Below, in pieces: positions 34,823 through 42,134 of a stretch of 64,000 bases of DNA. The stretch comes from an uncultured Oscillospiraceae bacterium. GTDB lineage: Bacteria > Bacillota > Clostridia > Oscillospirales > Oscillospiraceae. The stretch spans positions 79,163-143,162 of the forward strand of contig CAKTPP010000006.1 of NCBI GenBank assembly GCA_934591895.1, written 5' to 3'. Positions within the stretch are counted from its first letter, which is position 1, and every line of letters starts with the position of its first letter. Made by a program: the position numbers and the translations under genes. Below the pieces are notes generated by a model. That model was not told where the DNA came from, ran no database searches, and saw only the letters and a program-made list of their open reading frames with translations.

Positions 34823-35213
34823 TTACGGCGACGCGCGCATCGGGCTCGCGCTCTCGGACGCCTCGGCCACGCTCTGCGGCCGGGCGTGGACGCTCACGGA
34901 GTGGAATCTGGAGCGCGCGGTCGCGGCGATCGCGGACGTGGTGCGCGCCGAGGGCGTGGAGCGCATCGTGCTCGGCCTGCCGAAAAATATGGACGGCACG
35001 GAAGGTCCGCGCGCGGAAAAGAGCCGCGCCGTCGCGCGCCTGCTCACGGAGGCGACGGGGCTGGAGGTCGTGCTCTGGGATGAGCGGCGCAGCTCCATCG
35101 AGGCGCACGGCATCCTGCACGCCAACGGCCGCAGGGAGAAAAAGCACCGTCAGACGGTCGACGCCGTCGCGGCGAGCCTGATCCTCGAGGGCTATCTCGG
35201 CACGCTGCACTGA
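34803..35213 (+). CDS. ruvX: RuvX/YqgF pre-16S rRNA nuclease (Holliday-junction-resolvase fold)
   Basis: This 136-residue RNase-H-like nuclease has the first catalytic Asp in MRILGIDYGDARIG, the LGLPKNMDGTEGPR loop, WDERRSS and the final D in KKHRQTVDAVAA. In bacteria YqgF trims the 5' end of 16S rRNA. The ATG at 34803 lies inside folC, with GGAGG before it, so the genes are translationally coupled. Confidence 0.93.
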   Translation: MRILGIDYGDARIGLALSDASATLCGRAWTLTEWNLERAVAAIADVVRAEGVERIVLGLPKNMDGTEGPRAEKSRAVARLLTEATGLEVVLWDERRSSIEAHGILHANGRREKKHRQTVDAVAASLILEGYLGTLH

Positions 35214-35518
35214 GCAACCGCCGCAAAACTTCCGGAACAAAAATAAGGGGCGGACGCCATGCGGCGTCCGCCCCCGATTGCTTGTCAAAAGCCTCGCAGA
35301 GTTTCGCCGCCGGAGCGGCGAAAGAAAGTCCGATCATTTTCTTCGGCGACATGTGCGGCGAAGAAAATACCGCTCGGCCTGCAAACGTGCGCGCCGTCCG
35401 TCTCCGGCGGGCGGCGCGTGCGCTGCAGTCAGGCCGCAAACTCCTTGTCAAAAAGTAATACTTTTTGACAGTCACAGGGGCGGGCGCCATACGGCGTCCG
35501 CCCCTGTGTTCGTTCCGG
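35214..35518. repeat. Structured repeat (copy C) between two near-identical terminator hairpins
   Basis: Two 28-bp hairpins, 35247-35274 and 35477-35504, match at 26 of 28 positions. Between them (35281-35470) is a full element in inverted orientation to copy B. It begins CTTGTCAAAAGCCTCGCAGAG and ends with the inverted repeat GTCAAAAAGT-AAT-ACTTTTTGAC (35447-35469). The first hairpin also serves as the folC-ruvX terminator. No gene is present. Confidence 0.8.
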
Positions 35519-36220
35519 TTACATTTCCTCGACGGCCAGCATATCCGGCAGCGCGGTCAGGTCGCCGCGCAGGTCGCCCGGCTGCAGCGGCGTGCGGCTA
35601 TGGATGGGGATGAGCGCGCAGTAATGCGGCATCGTGTCGGGGGCGCCGCTGTCCGCGATGCGGCTGATCTCAAGGTTGTCGATGCGGATGCCGCGCGCGC
35701 GCAGCAGGGCGAGCACGGACTCCATGCACACGGCGTGCGCGTACTCGATGTAGAGCGTGAGATCGGTGCTCCTGCTCGTGAGCCGGAGCTCGAGCCGCAC
35801 GAGCACCACCTCGACCAGCAGCACGACGGCCGTGGCGAAGATGGCGCACTCGGCATAGCCCGCGCCGCAGACAAGACCGATGATGGCCGCGGCCCAGAGT
35901 CCGGCGGCGGTGGTCAGACCCTTGACGCGCTTGTCGCGCGTGACGATGATCGTGCCCGCACCGACAAAGCCGATGCCGGAGATGACCTGCGCGCCGAGAC
36001 GCGCAATGTCGTTAAACAGGTGCTGGAAGAGCAGGTACTGGCTCGTGAGCGTCGTGATGGCGGAGCCGAGACAGATGAGGATGTGTGTGCGGAAGCCGGC
36101 GGGGCGGCGCCTGATCTCGCGCTCTGCACCGATCAGCCCGCCGCAGACGACGGCCAGCGTCAGGCGGGCGAGGATCGCCCAGAAGGTCATATCACGGATG
36201 GGATCAAAACAATGCAGCAT
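35519..36220 (-). CDS. MgtC/SapB-family membrane protein 2
   Basis: A 233-residue protein with an N-terminal five-helix MgtC domain (RLTLAVVCGGLIGAEREIRRRPAGFRTH in family form; key part GLIGAEREIRRRPAG) and a C-terminal ACT-like soluble domain. MgtC proteins help cells survive low Mg2+ or acid stress, partly by touching ATP synthase; a transport role is disputed. AAAGGAGG precedes ATG 36220. It follows its paralog by 16 bp. Confidence 0.85.
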   Translation of the reverse strand: MLHCFDPIRDMTFWAILARLTLAVVCGGLIGAEREIRRRPAGFRTHILICLGSAITTLTSQYLLFQHLFNDIARLGAQVISGIGFVGAGTIIVTRDKRVKGLTTAAGLWAAAIIGLVCGAGYAECAIFATAVVLLVEVVLVRLELRLTSRSTDLTLYIEYAHAVCMESVLALLRARGIRIDNLEISRIADSGAPDTMPHYCALIPIHSRTPLQPGDLRGDLTALPDMLAVEEM

Positions 36221-36236
36221 GGTACAGCCTCCTTTC

Positions 36237-36962
36237 TCAGATCTCTTCGATGAGGATGACGCCCTCAAGCGCCGACAGCTCCGCCAGCAGCTCGGGATGG
36301 TCGCGCCGCTCGGGCAGGATGGCACTGAACTGGCACAGGAAGCTTGCCAGCGGGCCCGTGCCGTTGCGGTTGACGGCAAAGTCGAAGATGCGGATGTTCT
36401 CCTCGTGCAGATGCGCGACGATCGCGCCGAGGTGCTCCATGCGCTCGATCTCGAGGCTGATGTTGATGTGGTGCGCCCGGCGGGTGAGCTGCTGCTCCAG
36501 CGGCGGCAGCAGGTACATGCAGGCCACCATGTACGCGATGCAGATGAACGCGCAGGAATAAAACCCCGCGCCGATGGCAAGGCCGAGGCACGCGCTCGCC
36601 CAGAGTCCGGCGGCGGTGGTCAGCCCCTTGACCTGCTGGCGGGCGGTGATGATGATCGTGCCCGCGCCGAGAAAGCCGATGCCCTTCGCGGCCTCGGCGC
36701 CGAAGCGCGACACGTCCTGCGTCGCGCCGACGCTCTCGGCGATCTCGCGCCACGGCCCCTTGAGCATCTGGTCGAGCTGCAGGCTCAGCAGCACGGTGAG
36801 CGTCGCGCCGAGCGCCGTGAGCATATAGGTGCGAAAGCCGGCGGGGCGGTTTTTGCGCTCGCGCTCGAGCCCGATCAGCCCGCCGCAGAGCACGGCAAGG
36901 AGGATGCGCAGCATCATCGTGACGATATTCAGTTCACGCAGGTAGGAGAGTACGGACGCCAT
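36237..36962 (-). CDS. MgtC/SapB-family membrane protein 1
   Basis: A 241-residue paralog of the next gene, with the MgtC hallmark GLIGLERERKNRPAGFRT, the helix GIGFLGAGTII and VKGLTTAAGLWASA, then a C-terminal soluble domain. The two copies are adjacent and may form a pair. The gene begins 24 bp after the LacI gene, so all three are likely one transcript. That links MgtC-like function to the signal sensed by the LacI protein. Confidence 0.85.
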   Translation of the reverse strand: MASVLSYLRELNIVTMMLRILLAVLCGGLIGLERERKNRPAGFRTYMLTALGATLTVLLSLQLDQMLKGPWREIAESVGATQDVSRFGAEAAKGIGFLGAGTIIITARQQVKGLTTAAGLWASACLGLAIGAGFYSCAFICIAYMVACMYLLPPLEQQLTRRAHHINISLEIERMEHLGAIVAHLHEENIRIFDFAVNRNGTGPLASFLCQFSAILPERRDHPELLAELSALEGVILIEEI

Positions 36963-36986
36963 GGATGCGGTTCCTTTCTGAGTCGT

Positions 36987-38045
36987 TCACAGGCCGCCGC
37001 TGCGCGGCTTGCCGGTGCTGCTGCGCACGATGAGCCGGCTGTGGTATTCCACGCGGTTGATCGGCTGATCCTCGCGGCTGTTGAGCCCGTCTTCGATGCG
37101 CTCAAGCAGCAGGTTGAAGGCGCTCTTGCCGTGGCTGAAGGTGTTGTTGTCCACGCTCGTGAGCTGGATGCGCTGGTAGCCCGAGCTCGTGACGTTGTCA
37201 AACCCGCAGAGGCTGAAATCCTCCGGCACGCGGTAGCCCTCGCGCAGCAGTGCGTCGAGCACGCCGTAGGCCACCATGTCGTTGATGGCGACGATGCCGG
37301 TGATCTTGTCGTTGCGCAGACACTTGTAGGCCAGCTCCATCCCCGAGCGGTACTCGAGGTCGGGCGTGGAGATCTCCGCCTCGAGGGAGTTGACGTGCGA
37401 GCAGATGGTCACGCTGCCCTCCGGGCACCAGCGGCGATAGGCGTCCTGCAGTCCCTCTGCGCGGCGCATACGGGAGATGTGGTGCTCGTTGAGCGCCGTG
37501 GACAGGTAGGCGATGCGCGTGTGGCCGAGGTCGATGAGGTGCCTGGCCACGAGCTGCGCCGCGCCGAAGTTGTCCACGTCCACGGTGTCGATGCCGTAAT
37601 CCGCGACGCGGTCGCCGACGGCGACGATGGGCACGCGGCGGCTCAGCTCGCGCACCTTGGCCGGCTGCGTCGGCGTCATGGCGAAGATGATGCCGGCCAC
37701 GCGCGAATAGTCGAGCGAGTCGAGCAGATGGCTCTCCGTGCGGGGGTTCCAATAGGTGTTGTAGATCGCGGTGTGATACCCGGCGGCGTGCGCCGCGGCG
37801 TCGATGCCGGCGATCATCTTGGTGTGGTAGGGGTTGGAGACCGACGGCGAGAGGACGGCGATCTGCCTGCCGGAGCAGCGGGCGGACGGCGTGCGGTAGC
37901 CGATGCGCTCGGCCTCGGCCAGAACGCTCGCCACGCGCTGAGAGGAAAAGCGCTCCAGCGATTTTCCGTTGAGGATCATCGAGACGCTCGCGGTGGAAAC
38001 ACCGGTCGCCTCGGCGATGTCGCGCAGGGTGGGCTTGCTGCTCAT
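36987..38045 (-). CDS. LacI-family transcriptional regulator
   Basis: The 352-residue protein has the LacI headpiece (TLRDIAEATGVSTASVSMIL, residues 6-25) and a periplasmic-binding-like sensor domain with the usual NPYHTKMIAGI start. GGAGG lies 5 bases before ATG 38045. It is divergent from the TRAP transporter operon and probably controls it through the inverted repeats at 38082-38115. It also heads the MgtC pair. The effector is probably the TRAP substrate or a product of the phosphodiesterase. Confidence 0.88.
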   Translation of the reverse strand: MSSKPTLRDIAEATGVSTASVSMILNGKSLERFSSQRVASVLAEAERIGYRTPSARCSGRQIAVLSPSVSNPYHTKMIAGIDAAAHAAGYHTAIYNTYWNPRTESHLLDSLDYSRVAGIIFAMTPTQPAKVRELSRRVPIVAVGDRVADYGIDTVDVDNFGAAQLVARHLIDLGHTRIAYLSTALNEHHISRMRRAEGLQDAYRRWCPEGSVTICSHVNSLEAEISTPDLEYRSGMELAYKCLRNDKITGIVAINDMVAYGVLDALLREGYRVPEDFSLCGFDNVTSSGYQRIQLTSVDNNTFSHGKSAFNLLLERIEDGLNSREDQPINRVEYHSRLIVRSSTGKPRSGGL

Positions 38046-38081
38046 AGGCACCTCCAGTAGAGAACAGATGACGGCGCGTGT

Positions 38082-38115
38082 GTTGAAAATTTAAGCATTT
38101 TTCAACGAAAAATGC
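38082..38115. promoter_or_regulatory. Overlapping inverted repeats, candidate LacI operators
   Basis: GTTGAAAA-9-TTTTCAAC (38082-38106) overlaps a perfect 9-bp repeat, GCATTTTTC-AAC-GAAAAATGC (38095-38115). Both lie between the LacI gene and the TRAP promoter. They share the TTTTCAAC half-site and so may be alternative binding frames. Confidence 0.5.
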
Positions 38116-38199
38116 AGCAGTCGCTTTTGCAGTTTCAACAATTTCTATTTGGAGTATATAGCGAAAACGGATAAAAATCAAGGAAAACTTCTAACGATA

Positions 38200-38228
38200 T
38201 TGACGACATTCGCCAGAAATGCTACCAT
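38200..38228 (+). promoter_or_regulatory. Promoter of the TRAP transporter operon
   Basis: TTGACG (38200-38205) and TACCAT (38223-38228) are 17 bp apart, about 70 bp before the dctP start. Confidence 0.55.
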
Positions 38229-38296
38229 TCACCATAGAGAGCCGTTAAAAATGACGGAGAAAATTCAACGCTTTTTTAAGCAGAAAGGGAATTGCC

Positions 38297-39334
38297 TTGA
38301 AGAAAATTGTTGCGATGCTTCTCGCCCTGACCATGGTGCTTGCACTGTGCGCCTGCGGCGGCGGCGGCGATAAGGCCGGCGCGAACGATGACTACCACCT
38401 CACGCTCAAGCTCAGCCACGTCTTTGCTCCGACTGAGCAGCTCACGATCGAGATGCAGCAGGTCGCCCAGCGCATCAAGGAGCGCACCAACGGCGCGATC
38501 GAGATCCAGTGCTACGACTCCAGCCAGCTCGCCGTCTATAAGGACAACATCGAGCAGGTTGTCAACGGCGCCGACTGGATCGCCTGCGAAGACCCCTCCT
38601 ACCTCGCCGACTACGACATCGACTTTGAAGCGCTCATCGGCCCCATGATGTACAACAGCATCGATGAGTACTCCTACGTCTGCCAGTCCGATCTGGTAAA
38701 GAATATGTGCCAGAAGCTCGAAGATAACTACGGCATCCACGTGCTCGCGCTCGACTTCAACGTCGGCATGCGCTGCATGCAGACCAACAAGGTCATCAAG
38801 ACCCCCGCTGACCTCAAGGGCATGAAGATCCGCGTGCCCAACAGCTCCATGTACATCAACTGCCTCACGGCCATGGGCGCCACGCCCACCGGCATGCCGT
38901 TCTCCGAGACGATCTCCGCCGTGCAGCAGGGCGTCATTGACGGTCTGGAGGGCAACATGAACGCTTACTCCACCAACGGCAGCGCCGAGGTGTGCAAGAA
39001 CATGTCCCTGACCAACCACCTTGTCGGCACCTGCGGCGCCTACATCAGCACCAAGGTCTGGAACAGCATCCCGGAAGAGTACCGCACCATCATCCAGGAG
39101 GAGTTCACCAAGGGCGCCAAGGAGCTGACCGACTTCACCAACGCCTCCTTCGCCGAGACGAAGGCCAAGCTCGAGAAGGAGCAGGGCTGCTCGTTCAACG
39201 AGGTCGACGTCGATGCGTTCCGCGCCGCCGTGCAGCCGGAGTATGACCGCATGGTCAAGGAGGACGGCGTGACCGCCACCTTCTATGAGCAGGCGCAGGC
39301 CATCCTCGCCGAGTACCGCCAGGCCAATAAGTGA
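38297..39334 (+). CDS. dctP: TRAP transporter solute-binding lipoprotein (DctP family)
   Basis: This 345-residue protein captures the substrate outside the membrane for a TRAP symporter. It has a lipoprotein signal ending LCAC, where the second Cys is probably lipidated, then a Gly-rich linker. The DctP domain has the substrate-site pattern MKIRVPNSSMYINCLTAMGA with the conserved Arg (about residue 180). It starts with TTG at 38297, seven bases behind AAAGGGA; no ATG fits. The substrate is typically an organic acid; here the adjacent phosphodiesterase hints at a less usual one. Confidence 0.9.
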   Translation: MKKIVAMLLALTMVLALCACGGGGDKAGANDDYHLTLKLSHVFAPTEQLTIEMQQVAQRIKERTNGAIEIQCYDSSQLAVYKDNIEQVVNGADWIACEDPSYLADYDIDFEALIGPMMYNSIDEYSYVCQSDLVKNMCQKLEDNYGIHVLALDFNVGMRCMQTNKVIKTPADLKGMKIRVPNSSMYINCLTAMGATPTGMPFSETISAVQQGVIDGLEGNMNAYSTNGSAEVCKNMSLTNHLVGTCGAYISTKVWNSIPEEYRTIIQEEFTKGAKELTDFTNASFAETKAKLEKEQGCSFNEVDVDAFRAAVQPEYDRMVKEDGVTATFYEQAQAILAEYRQANK

Positions 39335-39455
39335 GCGCTGCGCGCTGACAGACGGCCGGCAGACCCATACCGGCTTTTTATGCCGGGTGTCCCGCACACG
39401 CTGCCGGACACCCGGCATTGCTGAGCAAAGCCACAGAAAGCAGAGGGAAGCAAAT

Positions 39456-39938
39456 TTGAAAAAAGTACTGAAAAATCTCGACGCGTATATCGCGGGCGCG
39501 ATGATGATCGTGACGATCGTGCTCGTCATCGTCAACGTGATCACGCGAAAACTGTTTAACTATATCATCATCTGGAGCGAGGAAATTGCCACCTCCTGCT
39601 TCGTGTACTCGGTGTTCATCGGCGCGGCCTACGCCTACCGCAAGCACCAGCACGTCGGCGTTGACCTGCTCGTGGAGCGGCTGCCCGCCGGCGCGCGCAG
39701 GATCGTGCACCTGATCACCAGCGCCCTGCTCGTGATCATCAACGGCTACATCACGATGCTCAGCGTGCAGTTTATCCAGTCGTCCTGGATCAAGCGCATG
39801 CCGATCACGAAGCTGCCGTCCTCCGTGGTCAGCACGGCGCTGGTCATCGGCTTCGGCCTGATGACGATCTACTCGCTCGTCTTTTTCATCAAAGACCTCA
39901 AAAGCGGCAACAAACTTGACGGGGAGGTGGACGCATGA
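39456..39938 (+). CDS. dctQ: TRAP transporter small membrane subunit (DctQ family)
   Basis: A 160-residue four-helix protein with the DctQ pattern VNVITRKLFNYIIIWSEEIA and the later AYAYRKHQHVGVDLL. It joins DctP to DctM. The start is TTG at 39456, behind AGAGGGA; the upstream reading frame has no family similarity. Its end overlaps dctM as ATGA, so the two membrane subunits are coupled. Confidence 0.9.
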   Translation: MKKVLKNLDAYIAGAMMIVTIVLVIVNVITRKLFNYIIIWSEEIATSCFVYSVFIGAAYAYRKHQHVGVDLLVERLPAGARRIVHLITSALLVIINGYITMLSVQFIQSSWIKRMPITKLPSSVVSTALVIGFGLMTIYSLVFFIKDLKSGNKLDGEVDA

Positions 39939-41230
39939 GCACGTTCCTTTCGATCCTGCCGATCATCATCGCGCTCGTGCTGTATTTCACGGGCATCCCC
40001 ATCGCCTACGCGCTCTTTGCCGCGGCGCTGACCTATTTTGGCTTCATTGACACGACGACCGTGCCGTACCTGCTGATGCAGAAGTTCATCACGTCCACGC
40101 AGTCGTTCCCGTTCCTCGCGATCCCGTTTTTCATCATGTGCGGCTCGATCATGAACTACGGCGGCATCAGCGCGCGGCTCATGGACTTTGCCGACGCGCT
40201 CACCGGGCATCTGCCCGGCGGCCTTGCGCAGATCAACGTCCTGCTGAGCATGCTCATGGGCGGCTGCTCCGGCTCGGCCAACGCCGACGCCGCCATGGAG
40301 TGCAAGCTGCTCGTGCCCGAGATGGAAAAGCGCGGCTACGGCAAGGGCTTTTCCGCCGCGATCACGGCGGCGTCCTCGTGCGTCACGCCCATCATCCCGC
40401 CCGGGATCAACCTCATCGTCTACGGCCTGATCGCCGGCGCATCCGTCGGTCAGCTCTTTGCCGCCGGTTACATCCCCGGCCTGCTCATGGCTGTGACGCT
40501 GATGATCGCCGTGGCGATCATCTCCAAAAAGCGCGGCTACGCGCCGTCCCGTCCCCGCCGCGCGACGCTCGGCGAGATCGGCCGGCAGGCGCTCAAGTCC
40601 TTCTGGGCGCTGTTTTTCCCGCTGGGCATCATCATGGGCATGCGCTTCGGCATCTTCACGCCGACGGAAGCCGGCGGTGTGGGCGTGCTCTACTGCCTGA
40701 TCGTGGGTAAGTTCGTCTACAAGGGCCTGCGCAAGGAGCACTTCATTCCCATCCTGCGCGAGACCATCTCCGGCACCGCCACCGTCATGCTCATCATCGT
40801 GTCGGCGACCGTGTTCGGCTATTACCTCAACTGGGAGAACATCCCGACCATGCTGCTCAACGCCGTGACGAGCTTTGCAAGCAACAAGTTCCTCGTGCTG
40901 CTGGTCATGAACATCGTGCTGCTCATCGTCGGCATGTTCCTCGAGGGCGGCGCGGCGCTGATCATCCTCGCTCCGCTCATGGTGCCGATCGTGAAGGCCG
41001 CCGGGATCGATCTGGTGCACTTCGGCATCGTCTGCAACGTCAACATCATGATCGGCGGTCTGACCCCGCCGTTCGGCTCGATGATGTTCACCTGCGTGTC
41101 CATCACGGACTGCAAGATGTATGACTTCATCCGCGAGAGCATCCCGTTTATCATCGCGCTGCTCATTGCGCTGCTGCTGCTGACGTATATCCCCGACATC
41201 ACGCTGCTGATACCGAATCTCATTTATTAA
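39935..41230 (+). CDS. dctM: TRAP transporter large membrane subunit (DctM family)
   Basis: A 431-residue elevator-type transporter with about twelve helices and the signature GGCSGSANADAAM plus PIIPPGINLIVYG and GGLTPPFGSMMF, the Na+- and substrate-site loops. It imports the ligand delivered by DctP using the Na+ gradient. It overlaps dctQ by 4 bp. The phosphodiesterase gene starts 13 bp after it. Confidence 0.93.
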   Translation: MSTFLSILPIIIALVLYFTGIPIAYALFAAALTYFGFIDTTTVPYLLMQKFITSTQSFPFLAIPFFIMCGSIMNYGGISARLMDFADALTGHLPGGLAQINVLLSMLMGGCSGSANADAAMECKLLVPEMEKRGYGKGFSAAITAASSCVTPIIPPGINLIVYGLIAGASVGQLFAAGYIPGLLMAVTLMIAVAIISKKRGYAPSRPRRATLGEIGRQALKSFWALFFPLGIIMGMRFGIFTPTEAGGVGVLYCLIVGKFVYKGLRKEHFIPILRETISGTATVMLIIVSATVFGYYLNWENIPTMLLNAVTSFASNKFLVLLVMNIVLLIVGMFLEGGAALIILAPLMVPIVKAAGIDLVHFGIVCNVNIMIGGLTPPFGSMMFTCVSITDCKMYDFIRESIPFIIALLIALLLLTYIPDITLLIPNLIY

Positions 41231-41243
41231 GGGAGACAATTGC

Positions 41244-41981
41244 ATGAAAGTTATGGCACACCGCGGCTACAGCGGTGTATATCCGGAAAACACGATGCTC
41301 TCGTTCCGCGAGGCGGTCAAAGTCGGCTGCGACGCGATCGAGATGGACGTGCATGAGACGCGCGACGGCCGCCTCGTCGTCATCCATGACGAGCGGCTCG
41401 AGCGCACGACCGACGGTACCGGCCGCATCTGCGAGCACACGTTCGACGAGCTGCGGCAGGTCAACGCCGCCGCGCGCTTCGCGGGCAAATACGCCCCCGA
41501 GCGCATCCCGTCGTTCGACGAATACTGCGAGTGGGCCTCCGGCGAGTCCGTCGGCCACAACATCGAGATCAAGACCGACAAGATCTACTACCACGACATC
41601 GAGCGCAAGATCTGGGCGACCATCGAGCGCTACGGTCTGGAGCACAAGGTCATGTTCTCGTCGTTCAACCACTTCTCGCTGCGCCGCATCCTCGAGATCA
41701 GCGGCAACGCGGTCGAGGTCGGCGCGCTCGTGCTCGAGGACAGCATCGGCGGCTTCCCCGGCTACTACTGCGAGCAGGCGGGCTTTGCCTGCTACCACCC
41801 GCCGATCGAGCTGCTCACGGATGAGAACGTGCGCGACTGCAAGGCGCACGGCGTGAAGATGAACGTCTGGACCGTCAACGACATGGCGGGTCTGGAGCAG
41901 CTCCACCGCTGGGGCTGCGAGGGCATCATCACGAACTACCCCGGCGTGGCGAGCGGCTGGCTGCGCGCACAGGGCGAGTGA
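41244..41981 (+). CDS. Glycerophosphodiester phosphodiesterase
   Basis: A 245-residue cytoplasmic GDPD-fold enzyme, with no signal peptide. The catalytic residues are visible: H6 and R7 in MAHRGYSG, E..D in AIEMDVHETRDG, and H48 in VVIHDERL. It hydrolyses glycerophosphodiesters to glycerol-3-phosphate and an alcohol. Being 13 bp behind dctM, it should be co-transcribed with the TRAP system, so the imported solute may be a glycerophosphodiester or the enzyme may act on a related diester. Confidence 0.88.
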   Translation: MKVMAHRGYSGVYPENTMLSFREAVKVGCDAIEMDVHETRDGRLVVIHDERLERTTDGTGRICEHTFDELRQVNAAARFAGKYAPERIPSFDEYCEWASGESVGHNIEIKTDKIYYHDIERKIWATIERYGLEHKVMFSSFNHFSLRRILEISGNAVEVGALVLEDSIGGFPGYYCEQAGFACYHPPIELLTDENVRDCKAHGVKMNVWTVNDMAGLEQLHRWGCEGIITNYPGVASGWLRAQGE

Positions 41982-42016
41982 GCCGGACACGGCGAAACAG
42001 ACACAAACAGAGATGA

Positions 42017-42053
42017 CGCCCCCGAGAGCCGTTGGCTTTCGGGGGCGATTTCT
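42017..42053 (+). terminator. Terminator of the TRAP-phosphodiesterase operon
   Basis: A 9-bp stem extended by an inner AGCC/GGCT stem (42017-42047) is followed by ATTTCTG. A short relic of the dispersed repeat (ATCAAAAGG ... TTCTGACAG, 42056-42080) follows. Confidence 0.6.
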
Positions 42054-42081
42054 GTATCAAAAGGCATGCTTTCTGACAGCG

Positions 42082-42114
42082 AAAAAACTCCCTCCGGATT
42101 TCCGGAGGGAGTTT
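42082..42114 (-). terminator. Terminator of the enoate reductase operon
   Basis: Read leftward, a perfect 14-bp stem (42085-42098 with 42101-42114) is followed by a run of six Ts. Confidence 0.85.
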
Positions 42115-42134
42115 CGCGTTGGTTTGAGATGGGA

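Noticed and set aside
35281..35470. Insertion sequence with transposase
   Set aside because: The element has inverted ends but is only about 190 bp and has no coding capacity; it can only be a non-autonomous element or structured repeat.
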